NCBI RefSeq assembly: GCF_014649815.1
Contig: NZ_BMTT01000029.1
Location: 1 to 55,048, forward strand
Source of the DNA: Streptomyces mutabilis
GTDB lineage: Bacteria; Actinomycetota; Actinomycetes; Streptomycetales; Streptomycetaceae
Direction of reading: 5' to 3'
Length of the DNA stretch: 55,048 bases
Shown here in pieces: positions 9,092 through 16,879 of the stretch. How positions within the stretch are numbered: the stretch's first letter is position 1; each line of letters opens with the position of its first letter. The position numbers were made by a program, and so were the translations under genes. The notes beneath the pieces are model-generated. The model worked only from the letters and a program-made list of their open reading frames with translations. It made no database searches and was not told the DNA's origin.

Positions 9092-10098
9092 GCTGTGCTT
9101 CCCTTCCGGCGCCGGGCGCCACTGTCGTCGCTCGGGTGCTTGACGGGCTTCCACCAGGCCGGGTTGGCGCGGAACCAGTCGACGGTGGCGGCCAGTCCTT
9201 CGTCGAAGGGGATCCTCGGGGCGTACCCGAGTTCCTCACGGATCTTGGTTTCGTCGAGGGAGTAACGCTGGTCGTGGCCCTTGCGGTCGGTGACGCGGTG
9301 GATCAGGGAGGGGGCGGCGCCGCACAGGTCGAGGAGGCGTCGGGTGATGTCCAGGTTGGTCAGCTCGTTGCCGCCGCCGACGTTGTAGATCTCGCCCGGG
9401 CGGCCCCGGGTGAGGACGAGTTCGATCGCCCGGCAGTGGTCGTCGACGTGCAGCCACTCGCGGACGTTGGTGCCGTCGCCGTACAGCGGTACGGGCAGCC
9501 CCTCCAGGAGGTTGGTGGTGAACAGCGGGATGAGCTTTTCGGGGTGCTGGTAGGGGCCGTAGTTGTTGGAGCAGCGGGTGATCGTCACGTCGAGGCCGTG
9601 AGTGCGCCAGTAGGCACGGGCGATGAGGTCGGAGGACGCCTTGGAGGCCGCGTAGGGGGAGTTGGGCCGCAGCGGCCACTCCTCGGTCCAGGAGCCCTCG
9701 TCGATGGATCCGTAGACCTCGTCGGTGGAGACGTGCACGAAGCGCTGGACGCCTGCGGTGAGGCAGGCGTCCAGCAGGGTCTGGGTGCCGGCCACGTTGG
9801 TGCTGACGAAGTCGGCCGCGGAGTGCAGCGACCGGTCGACGTGGGACTCGGCGGCGAAGTGGACGACCGCGTCGTGCCCGGGCAGCAGGTCGTTAAGGAG
9901 CGTGCGGTCGCAAATGTCCCCGGTGACGAAGGCGAGGCGGGGGTGGTGGAGCGGGAGGTTGTCGCGGTTGCCCGCGTAGGTGAGTTTGTCCAGGACGGTG
10001 ACGTCGGTGTGCTCGTGGCCGGCGTATCCCCCGTCGAGCAGGGTGCGGACGAAGTGGGAGCCGATGAATCCGGCGCCACCGGTGACCAGCAGTCTCAT
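9088..10098 (-). CDS. TDP-glucose 4,6-dehydratase (RmlB type)
   Basis: Converts TDP-glucose to TDP-4-keto-6-deoxyglucose, the entry step for all 6-deoxysugars. The 336-residue short-chain dehydrogenase has the Rossmann motif TGGAGFIGSHFVR, the catalytic region STDEVYGS, the YxxxK pair in SPYAASKASSD, and NNYGPYQHPEKLIP and REWLHVDDHC in the nucleotide-sugar site. An in-frame GTG sits just before the ATG (10101). No clear ribosome site precedes either start. Instead a 16-codon ORF with a strong site ends 2-5 nt upstream, so translation is probably coupled to it. First gene of the sugar operon. Confidence 0.96.
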   Translation of the reverse strand: MRLLVTGGAGFIGSHFVRTLLDGGYAGHEHTDVTVLDKLTYAGNRDNLPLHHPRLAFVTGDICDRTLLNDLLPGHDAVVHFAAESHVDRSLHSAADFVSTNVAGTQTLLDACLTAGVQRFVHVSTDEVYGSIDEGSWTEEWPLRPNSPYAASKASSDLIARAYWRTHGLDVTITRCSNNYGPYQHPEKLIPLFTTNLLEGLPVPLYGDGTNVREWLHVDDHCRAIELVLTRGRPGEIYNVGGGNELTNLDITRRLLDLCGAAPSLIHRVTDRKGHDQRYSLDETKIREELGYAPRIPFDEGLAATVDWFRANPAWWKPVKHPSDDSGARRRKGSTA

Positions 10099-10102
10099 CA
10101 CG

Positions 10103-10153
10103 TCACCGGGCCCGGGCGCGGGGCGATGCCCCGTACGACAGTGATGTCTTCAT
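10103..10153 (-). CDS. 16-codon upstream ORF (possible leader peptide)
   Basis: ATG at 10153 is preceded by GAGGAGATCTCC, a strong ribosome site. The frame reads MKTSLSYGASPRARAR and stops at 10103, immediately before the starts of the TDP-glucose 4,6-dehydratase gene, which lacks its own good ribosome site. This arrangement suggests translational coupling rather than a peptide with its own function. It is too short for any homology argument. A wrongly assumed dehydratase start is not a simple alternative, because the two frames differ. Confidence 0.4.
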   Translation of the reverse strand: MKTSLSYGASPRARAR

Positions 10154-10239
10154 GGAGATCTCCTCGTGGCGTGAGGTGGTCAGGCGGTTCGGACGACGCG
10201 TGCGCCGGCGGGCGGGGGCGAAGTGGTCGGCGCCGGGTG

Positions 10240-10632
10240 TCAGCAGCCATGCCCCGGGGAACCGGCGGACGTCGACGGTGGTGGGTGCGGGCCGCGCACC
10301 GCGGCCGCTGCGGTGTGCCGCGCCCCGCACGGAATGTCGATCACGGTCCAGCCCGGCGGGTGGCGTCCGGTGTCGGCGCCCAGGCAGTCGGCGGCCGGGG
10401 AGCGGCTCAGACCGGTGCCGAGACCTTTGCGACAGGGCTCCTCGCGGGTTCGGATCCGGCCGAACAGGATGCGGCGTTCCTCGCCCGGTGCGGCCTCGGC
10501 CAAGTCCGCCCGCTCGTCCGGGTGCAGCGCGCGCGAGCAGGCCTCGACGGTTACCGCACCGGGTGTCCGCTCCACGTCGACACCGAGGGGAACGGGTGCC
10601 AGGGCCTTCGGTCTCCGGTACCGGTTGGGCTG
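10240..10632 (-). pseudogene. Decayed Sfp-type 4'-phosphopantetheinyl transferase remnant
   Basis: An open stretch closed upstream by TGA at 10633-10635 and without a credible start. It contains PPTase marks: LAPVPLGVDVERT (GVDVE is the first metal-binding motif), RALHPDERADL, then FGRIRTREEPCRKGLGTGL, and later PPGWTVIDIP. In working enzymes the last motif is F-x-x-x-W-x-x-KE-A-x-x-K; here Trp is Ile and KE is EE. The upstream SxxH-type segment that should precede GVDVE is missing. Loss of catalytic residues, of the N-terminus and of a start codon all point to a relic. A functional cluster PPTase has probably been replaced by a general one elsewhere. Confidence 0.72.
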
Positions 10633-10673
10633 TCATCAGGTTTCCCAGGGTGGGAGGGGACGGGGTGCGGGCG

Positions 10674-10713
10674 GCGACAGCCGTCGCGCCGTCAGGTGCG
10701 CGGCGGCTGTCGC
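10674..10713 (-). terminator. Strong hairpin downstream of the ACP gene
   Basis: GCGACAGCCG (10674-10683) pairs with CGGCTGTCGC (10704-10713), and the stem continues inward through one wobble to about 16 pairs around an 8-nt loop. It lies 106 nt past the ACP stop codon in the direction of transcription. It would separate the KSalpha1-CLF1-ACP transcript from the sugar operon. There is no U-tract, as is usual in Streptomyces. Confidence 0.6.
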
Positions 10714-10819
10714 GGTCGGCTGGACGGGGGCCGGGGAGGCGCGTCGTGGCGGGGCGCCGGGGTCCGCCTTCACGGCGGGCCGTGGGCGACCGACCCCTTA
10801 GGGCACCGCCGGCGGGGCG

Positions 10820-11089
10820 TCAGGCGCTGGCCATGCGACCCAGTTGTGCATTGACGGCGGCCACGAGGGCGCGGGGCGTGGGATTGTCCGTGAAGATCTC
10901 ATCGTGGAGCTCGACACCGTATTCCCGCTCGATGCGGCCACCGGTCTCCAGGAGGGCGAGGGATTCGTAGCCGAGCTGTTCGAAGTCGGTGTCCAGGATG
11001 TCGCCGTCGAGATCCACGCTCTCGTCCGCGCCCGCGCCGTCCAGGAGGATGCGCTTGAGGTCCTGGAGGGTGAATTCCTGCTGTGACAT
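10820..11089 (-). CDS. Type II PKS acyl carrier protein
   Basis: Carries the growing polyketide on phosphopantetheine. It is an 89-residue, acidic, helical protein of normal ACP size. The attachment Ser is in FEQLGYESLALLETGGRIE near residue 42 (the usual GxDSL motif reads GYESL here), and TPRALVAAVN forms the last helix. ATG at 11089 follows AAGGGACCCAC. It lies 99 nt after CLF1 on the same strand, the classical KSalpha-CLF-ACP order of a minimal PKS. It is the only ACP in the window although there are two KSalpha/CLF pairs, so it probably serves both, or a second ACP lies outside. Confidence 0.95.
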   Translation of the reverse strand: MSQQEFTLQDLKRILLDGAGADESVDLDGDILDTDFEQLGYESLALLETGGRIEREYGVELHDEIFTDNPTPRALVAAVNAQLGRMASA

Positions 11090-11188
11090 GTGGGTCCCTT
11101 CATCGGTCTGCCGCATCCGGGTTGCGCGGATGCGGGGCTTGGGGGCGTCTGCCGCCGGGTGAGGGAGGCGGCGGACACCGGCATCGGC

Positions 11189-12406
11189 TCAGTCGACGGC
11201 TCGCACGACCATCGCCGAGTTGAATCCGCCGTGCCCGCGGGCGATGACGAGCGCGGTGCGCACCGAAGCCGGGCGCGGATGGGTGGTCACCAGGTCGATG
11301 TCGTATTCGGGCGACGGCTCCACATGAACGGTCGGCGGGATCAGGCCCTCGCGGATGGCCAGGGCGGCCATGACCACGTCGACGGGGGCGCCGCCGCCGC
11401 AGAGCCGGCCGATCGCCGTCTTCGGCGCGGTCACCGGTACGGCGAAGGCACCGAAGACCGCGATGAGCGCCTCGGCCTCCTCCCGGTCCATGCGTGCAGT
11501 GGCCGCGGCATCGGCGAAGACGAGGTCGATCTCCCACGGCCCGAGGGCGGCGTCGGCGAGTGCCAGCTCGATGGCGCGACGCAGCCCCGGTTCCCTGCCG
11601 TCACCGGGCCGTGGGTCGAAGGTGGAGGCGTAGCCTGCGATCTCGCAGTAGACGTTGTCGGCACCCCGCTCGATCGCCGCGCGCTCGTCCTCCAGGATCA
11701 GCAACGCCCCGCCCTCCCCGGGGACATGGCCGTCGGCGGCACGGTCGAACGGCAGATAGGAGCGCTCCGGGTGCTCTCCGGCGGAGATCTGGCCGGTGGC
11801 CAGATGGGCGGCCCAGCCCCAGGAGCACAGTGACGCGTCGACGCCCCCGCTGACGATCAGCCGACTGCCCCGGCGGATCCGCCGGCGCGCCTGGGCGAGC
11901 GCGTCGAGGCCGCCCGCCTGGTCGCCGACGAGCACGCCCGCGTGACCGCGCAGTTCGTGGCGAACGGAGATCTGCCCGCTGGTGGCGGCGTGGAACCAGG
12001 CGAAGGACTGGTAGACGCTGACGTAGCGGCTGCCCCGCGACCACAGGTTCCGCAACTCGTTCTGGCCGAACTCGATGCCGCCGAACCCTGCGGCGGTGAC
12101 GACGCCTCCGCCGTACTCGGGGACATCGGCGGGGCGGACTCCGGCGTCCTCGAAGGCGTGCGCGGCCGCCGTCAGCGCGAGCTGGCTCGACCGGTCGGTC
12201 TGCCGGACCAGACGGTCCGGCAGATGGTCCCGCGGGTCGAAGTCCCGGATCTCGCCCGCGAGTCGGCTGGGGTACGGCGAAGGGTCGAAGCGGGTGATGC
12301 GGCCGATGGCGTTCTTTCCCGCGCGCGTGGCCGCCCAGGAGTCCGCCACCCCGATCCCGTGCGGGGTGGCCATGCCGACACCGGTGATCAGGGTCCTGGC
12401 CTTCAT
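11189..12406 (-). CDS. Chain-length factor / KSbeta, first pair (CLF1)
   Basis: Partner of KSalpha1, setting polyketide length. The 405-residue thiolase-fold protein has Gln where ketosynthases have the catalytic Cys: the site reads VGDQAGGLDALAQA. Family marks include [42 protein letters not shown] and the C-terminal [18 protein letters not shown] at 12406 overlaps the KSalpha1 stop (ATGA), as in other minimal PKS operons. By eye its C-terminal half looks close to the actinorhodin CLF (octaketide). Chain length cannot be read reliably without comparing the gate residues. Confidence 0.94.
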   Translation of the reverse strand: MKARTLITGVGMATPHGIGVADSWAATRAGKNAIGRITRFDPSPYPSRLAGEIRDFDPRDHLPDRLVRQTDRSSQLALTAAAHAFEDAGVRPADVPEYGGGVVTAAGFGGIEFGQNELRNLWSRGSRYVSVYQSFAWFHAATSGQISVRHELRGHAGVLVGDQAGGLDALAQARRRIRRGSRLIVSGGVDASLCSWGWAAHLATGQISAGEHPERSYLPFDRAADGHVPGEGGALLILEDERAAIERGADNVYCEIAGYASTFDPRPGDGREPGLRRAIELALADAALGPWEIDLVFADAAATARMDREEAEALIAVFGAFAVPVTAPKTAIGRLCGGGAPVDVVMAALAIREGLIPPTVHVEPSPEYDIDLVTTHPRPASVRTALVIARGHGGFNSAMVVRAVD

Positions 12407-13671
12407 GCCGCGCTCCCGTCCGGACGGGACAGCACCATGGCGCTCTGGAGGCCGCCGAATCCGCTGGCGACGGTGAGCACCGTGTCGGTGCGGTGTTCGC
12501 GCGCGGTGATCGGCACGTAGTCCAGGTCGCACTCCGGGTCGGGAGTGTGCAGGTTCGCGGTCGGTGGAACGACGTGGTGGCGCATCGCCAGGACCGAGGC
12601 GGCGATCTCCAGGGAGCCGACCGAACCCAGGGAGTGCCCGACCATGGACTTGATCGAGCTGATCGGTGTGCGGCGGGCGTGGGCGCCGAGTCCGCGTTTG
12701 AGGGCGGCGGTCTCGTGGCGGTCGTTCTGTCGGGTGCCGGAGCCGTGGGCGCTGACGTAGTCGACGTCCTCGGGGCTGGTGTGCGCCTCGTCGAGCGCCG
12801 CGGTGATCGCCTCGGCCAGCTCGCGTCCGTCGGGACGCAGCCCGGTCATGTGGAAGCCGTTGCTGCGGGTGGCGTGCCCGGCGATCTCGGCGTAGATCCG
12901 GGCGCCTCGGTCACGTGCGCCGGTGAGCTCCTCCAGGACGAAGACCGCGGCCCCCTCTCCGAGCACGAATCCGTCACGGTCGGCGTCGAAGGGGCGGGAG
13001 GCGGCCCGGGGCTCGTCGTTGCGGGTGCTGGTCGCCTTGATCGCGTCGAACGAGGCGAGCGTGATCGGTGAGATCGGCGCGTCCGTGGCACCGGTGATCA
13101 TCACGTCCGCCGTGCCGTCCCGGATCAGGTCGGCCGCGTGGGCGACCGCGTCGAGCCCCGACGTGCAGCCCGTCGACACGACGGTGGCGGGGCCCTCGGC
13201 ACCGGTCGCCCAGGCCACCTCGACGGCGAACGAGCTCGGCACGCACTGCCGGTACAGATGCCTGGAGGCGTAGGCGTGGTCCACCAGATCGAGTCGTCCG
13301 TCGTCGCTGACCACGCGGTACTCGCTGTCGAGGCGGCGGACGGCACCGGCTCCGCTTCCGATGCTCACGCCCGTGCGGTGCGGATCGAACGCGACGGTGG
13401 CGAGTCCGCTGTCCGCAATGGCCTCACGCGCGCCCACCACGGCGAACTGGGCGGCGCGGTCCATGCGCTGGATCTCCTGCGGAGTCAGGCCGTGCCCGGC
13501 CGGATCGAAGTCGATCTCGGCTGCCACCCGGGAGCGGAAGGAGCCGGCGTCGAAGAGGGTGATGCGCCGGGTCGCGGTGCGGCCTTCGGTCAGCAGGTCC
13601 CAGAAGTTCTGAACACCGGTACCGCCCGGCGCGAGGACGCCGACGCCGGTGATCACTGCCCGTCGGTTCAC
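12403..13671 (-). CDS. Type II PKS ketosynthase KSalpha, first pair (KSalpha1)
   Basis: Condensing enzyme for malonyl units. The 422-residue protein has the full catalytic set: Cys in [15 protein letters not shown] near residue 170, His in SAHGSGTRQNDRHET, Lys in SSIKSMVGHS and the second His in VGHSLGSVG. GTG at 13671 is preceded by CAGGAGAGGCCACCA, a good ribosome site at proper spacing. It heads the KSalpha1-CLF1-ACP operon, with a 299-nt promoter region back to the terminator of the next gene. By eye it is somewhat less actinorhodin-like than KSalpha2 (for example HLYRQCVPSSFAVEV), so the two pairs may make different chains. Confidence 0.95.
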   Translation of the reverse strand: MNRRAVITGVGVLAPGGTGVQNFWDLLTEGRTATRRITLFDAGSFRSRVAAEIDFDPAGHGLTPQEIQRMDRAAQFAVVGAREAIADSGLATVAFDPHRTGVSIGSGAGAVRRLDSEYRVVSDDGRLDLVDHAYASRHLYRQCVPSSFAVEVAWATGAEGPATVVSTGCTSGLDAVAHAADLIRDGTADVMITGATDAPISPITLASFDAIKATSTRNDEPRAASRPFDADRDGFVLGEGAAVFVLEELTGARDRGARIYAEIAGHATRSNGFHMTGLRPDGRELAEAITAALDEAHTSPEDVDYVSAHGSGTRQNDRHETAALKRGLGAHARRTPISSIKSMVGHSLGSVGSLEIAASVLAMRHHVVPPTANLHTPDPECDLDYVPITAREHRTDTVLTVASGFGGLQSAMVLSRPDGSAA

Positions 13672-13970
13672 TGGTGGCCTCTCCTGGTGTCGGTGGCGCG
13701 CGGCCCGAGGGCCCCTTTGCGGCCAGGTCCGGGGTACTGGCACAGCGCGGCTCAGGACAGAGCGGCGGAAGCACCTACGAGCCTCTCCGCCCGGCGGGCG
13801 CGCATCAAGGAGCTCTTGGTCAGGCGGAAGTGAGATTCGGTCAGGGCTTCTCAGAATTCATCGGAGCAGGTGAGAGAAACTACAGAGAAGGTGCAGCGAG
13901 GCGGGGAAGGGGCGGCGCGGGCGGCCGGGGATCCTGGCGTTCCGCGGTGCGGAGGAGCCCGTACGTGAAG
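13672..13970 (-). promoter_or_regulatory. Promoter region of the KSalpha1 operon with an 11-bp-pitch repeat
   Basis: Gene-free stretch of about 300 nt between the KSalpha1 start and the terminator of the ActIV-type cyclase gene. In the direction of KSalpha1 it contains TTCTCT twice, starting 11 bp apart (plus-strand AGAGAA at 13873-13878 and 13884-13889). That is the geometry of SARP binding sites, though the motif is not the common TCGAG type. A short AT-richer patch (13850-13890) surrounds it. No open frame here resembles a gene. Confidence 0.35.
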
Positions 13971-14000
13971 AGTCCCCCGGCCCGTCAGGGCCGGGGGACT
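13971..14000 (-). terminator. Perfect 13-bp hairpin after the ActIV-type cyclase gene
   Basis: AGTCCCCCGGCCC (13971-13983), loop GTCA, then GGGCCGGGGGACT (13988-14000). It begins 26 nt after the stop codon of the minus-strand cyclase gene. It ends the aminotransferase-KSalpha2-CLF2-flavin reductase-cyclase transcript before the KSalpha1 operon starts. Confidence 0.85.
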
Positions 14001-14025
14001 CGGGTGATCGCGGTGCGCAGGGCAC

Positions 14026-14943
14026 TCAGGCACAGCAGACGGGCAGCCCGCCGTTGAAGGTGACCATCTCGGAGAAGAGTTCGCCGATGTCGAGCGGGTG
14101 GCCGGGGGGCGCGCCGGACGCCTCCGCGTAGGCGCGGTGCAGATTGGGCACGAGACGTTCGCTGTCGAGGAGTCCGGCGAATTCCCCCAGGTCCGCCTCG
14201 CGCGCCGCCTGCAGCGGGGTGAGTCCTGCGGCGATGCCCTCGGTGGCCAGGTACTGGACGTGGCGCAGATAGCGCTCGGTGGCGTCCAGGAGTTCCGGGC
14301 CGCCCACCGGGCCGTGCCCGGCGACGACGGTCCGCGGCGCGAGGGCGCGCAGTTCCGCGATGGCGGTGAGCGAACCGGCGACGGACCCGGTGAGGCAGAA
14401 CGGCGTGGCGCCCGACATCACGATGTCTCCGGTGAACAGGACACGCTCCGCGGGCAGCCACGCGACGGTGTCGTTGGTGGTGTGGGCGATCCCTGGGTGC
14501 AGGAGTTCGACGCGGGTCTCGCCCAGGTGCAGCGTGAGCGTCTTTCGGAAGGTGAGGCTGGGCAGTCGCACCGTGACGCCACCCCACTGGACGTCGGGCC
14601 ACAGACCGGTCAGATGGAGACCTGCCAGGTCCATCTCCGCCCGGGTCGCCTCCTGCGCGACGATCACCGCTTCATCGGCGAAGACGCTGTTGCCGAACGT
14701 GTGGTCGCCGTGGGGATGGGTGTTGACGACGTAGCCGGGGGCTCGGGGCGAGACCGTGGCGACCGCGTCCTTCAGGGCCAGTGCGCGGTCACGGGTGGCG
14801 GCGGTGTCGATGAGCGCCGGCCGGGCGCCGGCCGTGATGAGACCGGCGTTGTTCAGGCACCAGCCGCCGTCCGGCTGGACGTACGCGTACACATGCTCGG
14901 CGACCTGTTGCAGATACGCGCCGAAGCGGGGTTTGGGTGTCAC
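14026..14943 (-). CDS. Second-ring polyketide cyclase, metallo-beta-lactamase fold (ActIV type)
   Basis: Closes the second ring of the aromatic polyketide, as ActIV does in actinorhodin synthesis. The 305-residue protein opens with GAYLQQVAEHVYAYVQPDGGWCLNNAGLI. It has the zinc-binding motif NTHPHGDHTFGNS (HxHxDH) near residue 80, IAHTTNDTVAW (third-ligand region), FTGDIVMSG with the bridging Asp, and VVAGHGPVG with the last His. The N-terminal PDGGWCLNNAG is typical of ActIV rather than of other hydrolases of this fold. It follows the flavin reductase gene by 46 nt and is the last gene of its transcript. Confidence 0.92.
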   Translation of the reverse strand: MTPKPRFGAYLQQVAEHVYAYVQPDGGWCLNNAGLITAGARPALIDTAATRDRALALKDAVATVSPRAPGYVVNTHPHGDHTFGNSVFADEAVIVAQEATRAEMDLAGLHLTGLWPDVQWGGVTVRLPSLTFRKTLTLHLGETRVELLHPGIAHTTNDTVAWLPAERVLFTGDIVMSGATPFCLTGSVAGSLTAIAELRALAPRTVVAGHGPVGGPELLDATERYLRHVQYLATEGIAAGLTPLQAAREADLGEFAGLLDSERLVPNLHRAYAEASGAPPGHPLDIGELFSEMVTFNGGLPVCCA

Positions 14944-14989
14944 TTCCGTCTCCCAGGGCAGGGCAGCGCCCGGCGGCTCGGCCGCGCGG

Positions 14990-15490
14990 TCAACTGGCCG
15001 GGGTGAGTGCGCAGCTCTCGGGCCGCGTGAAGTCTCGGTTGTAGTAGACGAGCGGCTCCGACCCGCCGGTGAACACCGCGTCGACCCGGCCGACCAGGAT
15101 GCTGTGGTCGCCGCCGTCCAGGACCTCGTGCAGCGTGCAGGCCAGGCGGGCGGCGGCGGTGCTCAGTCCGGGCAGGCCGTACTCGCACGGCTCCATGGAA
15201 CCGTCGGCGAACTTGTCGTGGCCGGAGCGGGCGAAGTGACGCGCGACTGCGGACTGGTTCACGGACAGGACGTTGATCAGGAAGCGGTCCGCCGCGACGA
15301 ACGCTTTGTGGCAGGAGGCGGTCTTGGCCGGGCAGACCAGGACCAGGGGCGGGTCGAGGGACAGCGAACTGAACGAGCTCGCGGTGAATCCCCAGCGACG
15401 GCCGGTGCCGTCCATGGTGGTCACCACGGTGACCGGACTGGGGACATGGGCCATGGTGCGGGCGAACTCCGCGGGGTCGATGGCGGACAA
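14990..15490 (-). CDS. NAD(P)H:flavin reductase (ActVB type)
   Basis: Supplies reduced FMN to a two-component oxygenase, presumably the ActVA-ORF5-like protein at 23.5 kb. The 166-residue protein has the flavin-reductase fold: TMAHVPSPVTVVTT, WGFTASSFSSLSLDPPLVLVC (FMN-binding), LINVLSVNQ, HSILVGRVDAVF and the late residues EPLVYYNRDF. TTG at 15490 is preferred because AGGAGG lies 4 nt upstream and similarity begins close behind; longer frames are not conserved. It sits between CLF2 and the cyclase. In actinorhodin synthesis ActVB has the same partner. Confidence 0.88.
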   Translation of the reverse strand: MSAIDPAEFARTMAHVPSPVTVVTTMDGTGRRWGFTASSFSSLSLDPPLVLVCPAKTASCHKAFVAADRFLINVLSVNQSAVARHFARSGHDKFADGSMEPCEYGLPGLSTAAARLACTLHEVLDGGDHSILVGRVDAVFTGGSEPLVYYNRDFTRPESCALTPAS

Positions 15491-15616
15491 CGGTCCTCCT
15501 GGATCTCCAGACAGCGGTGCAGCTCCCGGTCGAGTGCCCGTGGCCGCGCGGTGCCGGCCACGGGCTGGGGTGGTGCGGTGGACGGCCGGGGGGCTGCCCC
15601 GGTCCGGAGGCACTGG

Positions 15617-16879
15617 TCACGGCGACGCGCGGACCACCATGGCCGAGTTGAAGCCGCCGCGGCCGCGGGCGAGGACGAGGGCAGTGCGCAGGCCCGGTGC
15701 CGGGCGGGTGCTGGTCACCAGGTCGACGGGGCAGTCCGCCGCGGTCTGCCGGACGTTGACGGTGGGCGGGATGGCCTGGTCGCGCAGGGCGAGGCAGGCC
15801 GCGGCCAGGTCGAGGGAGGCGGCACCCGCGGCGAGGCGTCCGGTCATCGTCTTGGGTGCGGTGACGGGCACGCCGCGTTCACCGAACAGACCGGTGAGGG
15901 CCTCGGCCTCCTCCCGGTCGGCGGTGCGCCGCCCGGCCGCGTCGGCGAACACCACGTCGACGTCGGCGGCGTCCAGGCCGGCGTCCCGCAGGGCGAGTTC
16001 GGCGGCGGCACCCAGCCGTGCGCCGCCCGGTGTGCCGGGTGGCGCGTCGAAGGTGGCCGCGTATCCGGTGACCGAGCCATAGGTACGGGCACCGCGGCCG
16101 GCGGCTCGCGCCGCGTCCTCCAGAACGAGCAGAGCACCGCCCTCGCCGACGACGTGGCCGTCGGCGTCGGCGGAGAACGGCAGGTAGGCACGGGCCGGGT
16201 CCGCGCTGGTGCTCAGCTCTCCGCCGGCCAGATGCGCCGCCCACCCCCAGGGGCAGATGGAGGAGTCCACTCCCCCGGTGACCAGGAGCCCGACGCCCTT
16301 GCGCAGCTGCCGCCGGGCCTGGGCCACGGCGTCCAGGCCCCCCGCCTGTTCGGTGACGAGCACGCCGCTGGGGCCCCGCAGCCCGTTCTTGATGGAGATC
16401 TGGCCGGTGTTGACGGCGTAGAACCAGGCGAAGGACTGGTACGCGCTGACGTACTGGCCCCCCTTGCTCCACAGCGCCTGCAGCTCCCGCTGGCCGAACT
16501 CGAAGCCGCCCGCGGAACCGGCGGTGATGACGCCGGCGGCGTAGTCGGGGAGTCGTTCGGTGTCCACGGCGGCGTCGCCGAGCGCCTCGTCGGCGGCGAC
16601 CAGGGCGAGCCGCGTCATGTGGTCGGTCTGCGGCAGCAGCCGGCTCGGCAGGTGCTCGGTGGCGTCGAAGTCCGGTACCTCTCCGGCGAGGCGGGCCGGG
16701 TAGGAAGCGGCGTCGAAGCGCGACAGCGGCCGGATGCCGCTCTCGCCCCGCAGGACGGCCGACCACCACTTCTCGGTGCCCAGGCCGTTGGGCGCGGCCA
16801 CACCGATGCCGGTGACGACCGGTGCGCCGGTGTCCGCCTCGGTGGCGCCGGTGGGCTTGCGCAGGGTTTCGGTGCTCAT
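15617..16879 (-). CDS. Chain-length factor / KSbeta, second pair (CLF2)
   Basis: Partner of KSalpha2. It has 420 residues, with Gln at the catalytic position ([14 protein letters not shown]) and the CLF marks [61 protein letters not shown] and [15 protein letters not shown]. It carries an N-terminal extension of about 18 residues (to [18 protein letters not shown]) compared with CLF1. Several stretches differ clearly from CLF1, for example [18 protein letters not shown] versus PRPGDGREPGLRRAIELA. ATG at 16879 overlaps the KSalpha2 stop (ATGA). No ACP gene follows; the flavin reductase does. Confidence 0.93.
   Translation of the reverse strand: MSTETLRKPTGATEADTGAPVVTGIGVAAPNGLGTEKWWSAVLRGESGIRPLSRFDAASYPARLAGEVPDFDATEHLPSRLLPQTDHMTRLALVAADEALGDAAVDTERLPDYAAGVITAGSAGGFEFGQRELQALWSKGGQYVSAYQSFAWFYAVNTGQISIKNGLRGPSGVLVTEQAGGLDAVAQARRQLRKGVGLLVTGGVDSSICPWGWAAHLAGGELSTSADPARAYLPFSADADGHVVGEGGALLVLEDAARAAGRGARTYGSVTGYAATFDAPPGTPGGARLGAAAELALRDAGLDAADVDVVFADAAGRRTADREEAEALTGLFGERGVPVTAPKTMTGRLAAGAASLDLAAACLALRDQAIPPTVNVRQTAADCPVDLVTSTRPAPGLRTALVLARGRGGFNSAMVVRASP

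Noticed and set aside
10103-10636. 177-codon minus-strand frame between the ACP and dehydratase genes
   Set aside because: The peptide is arginine/proline-rich without motifs. The PPTase relic lies in another frame of the same strand; only the last 16 codons have a good ribosome site.
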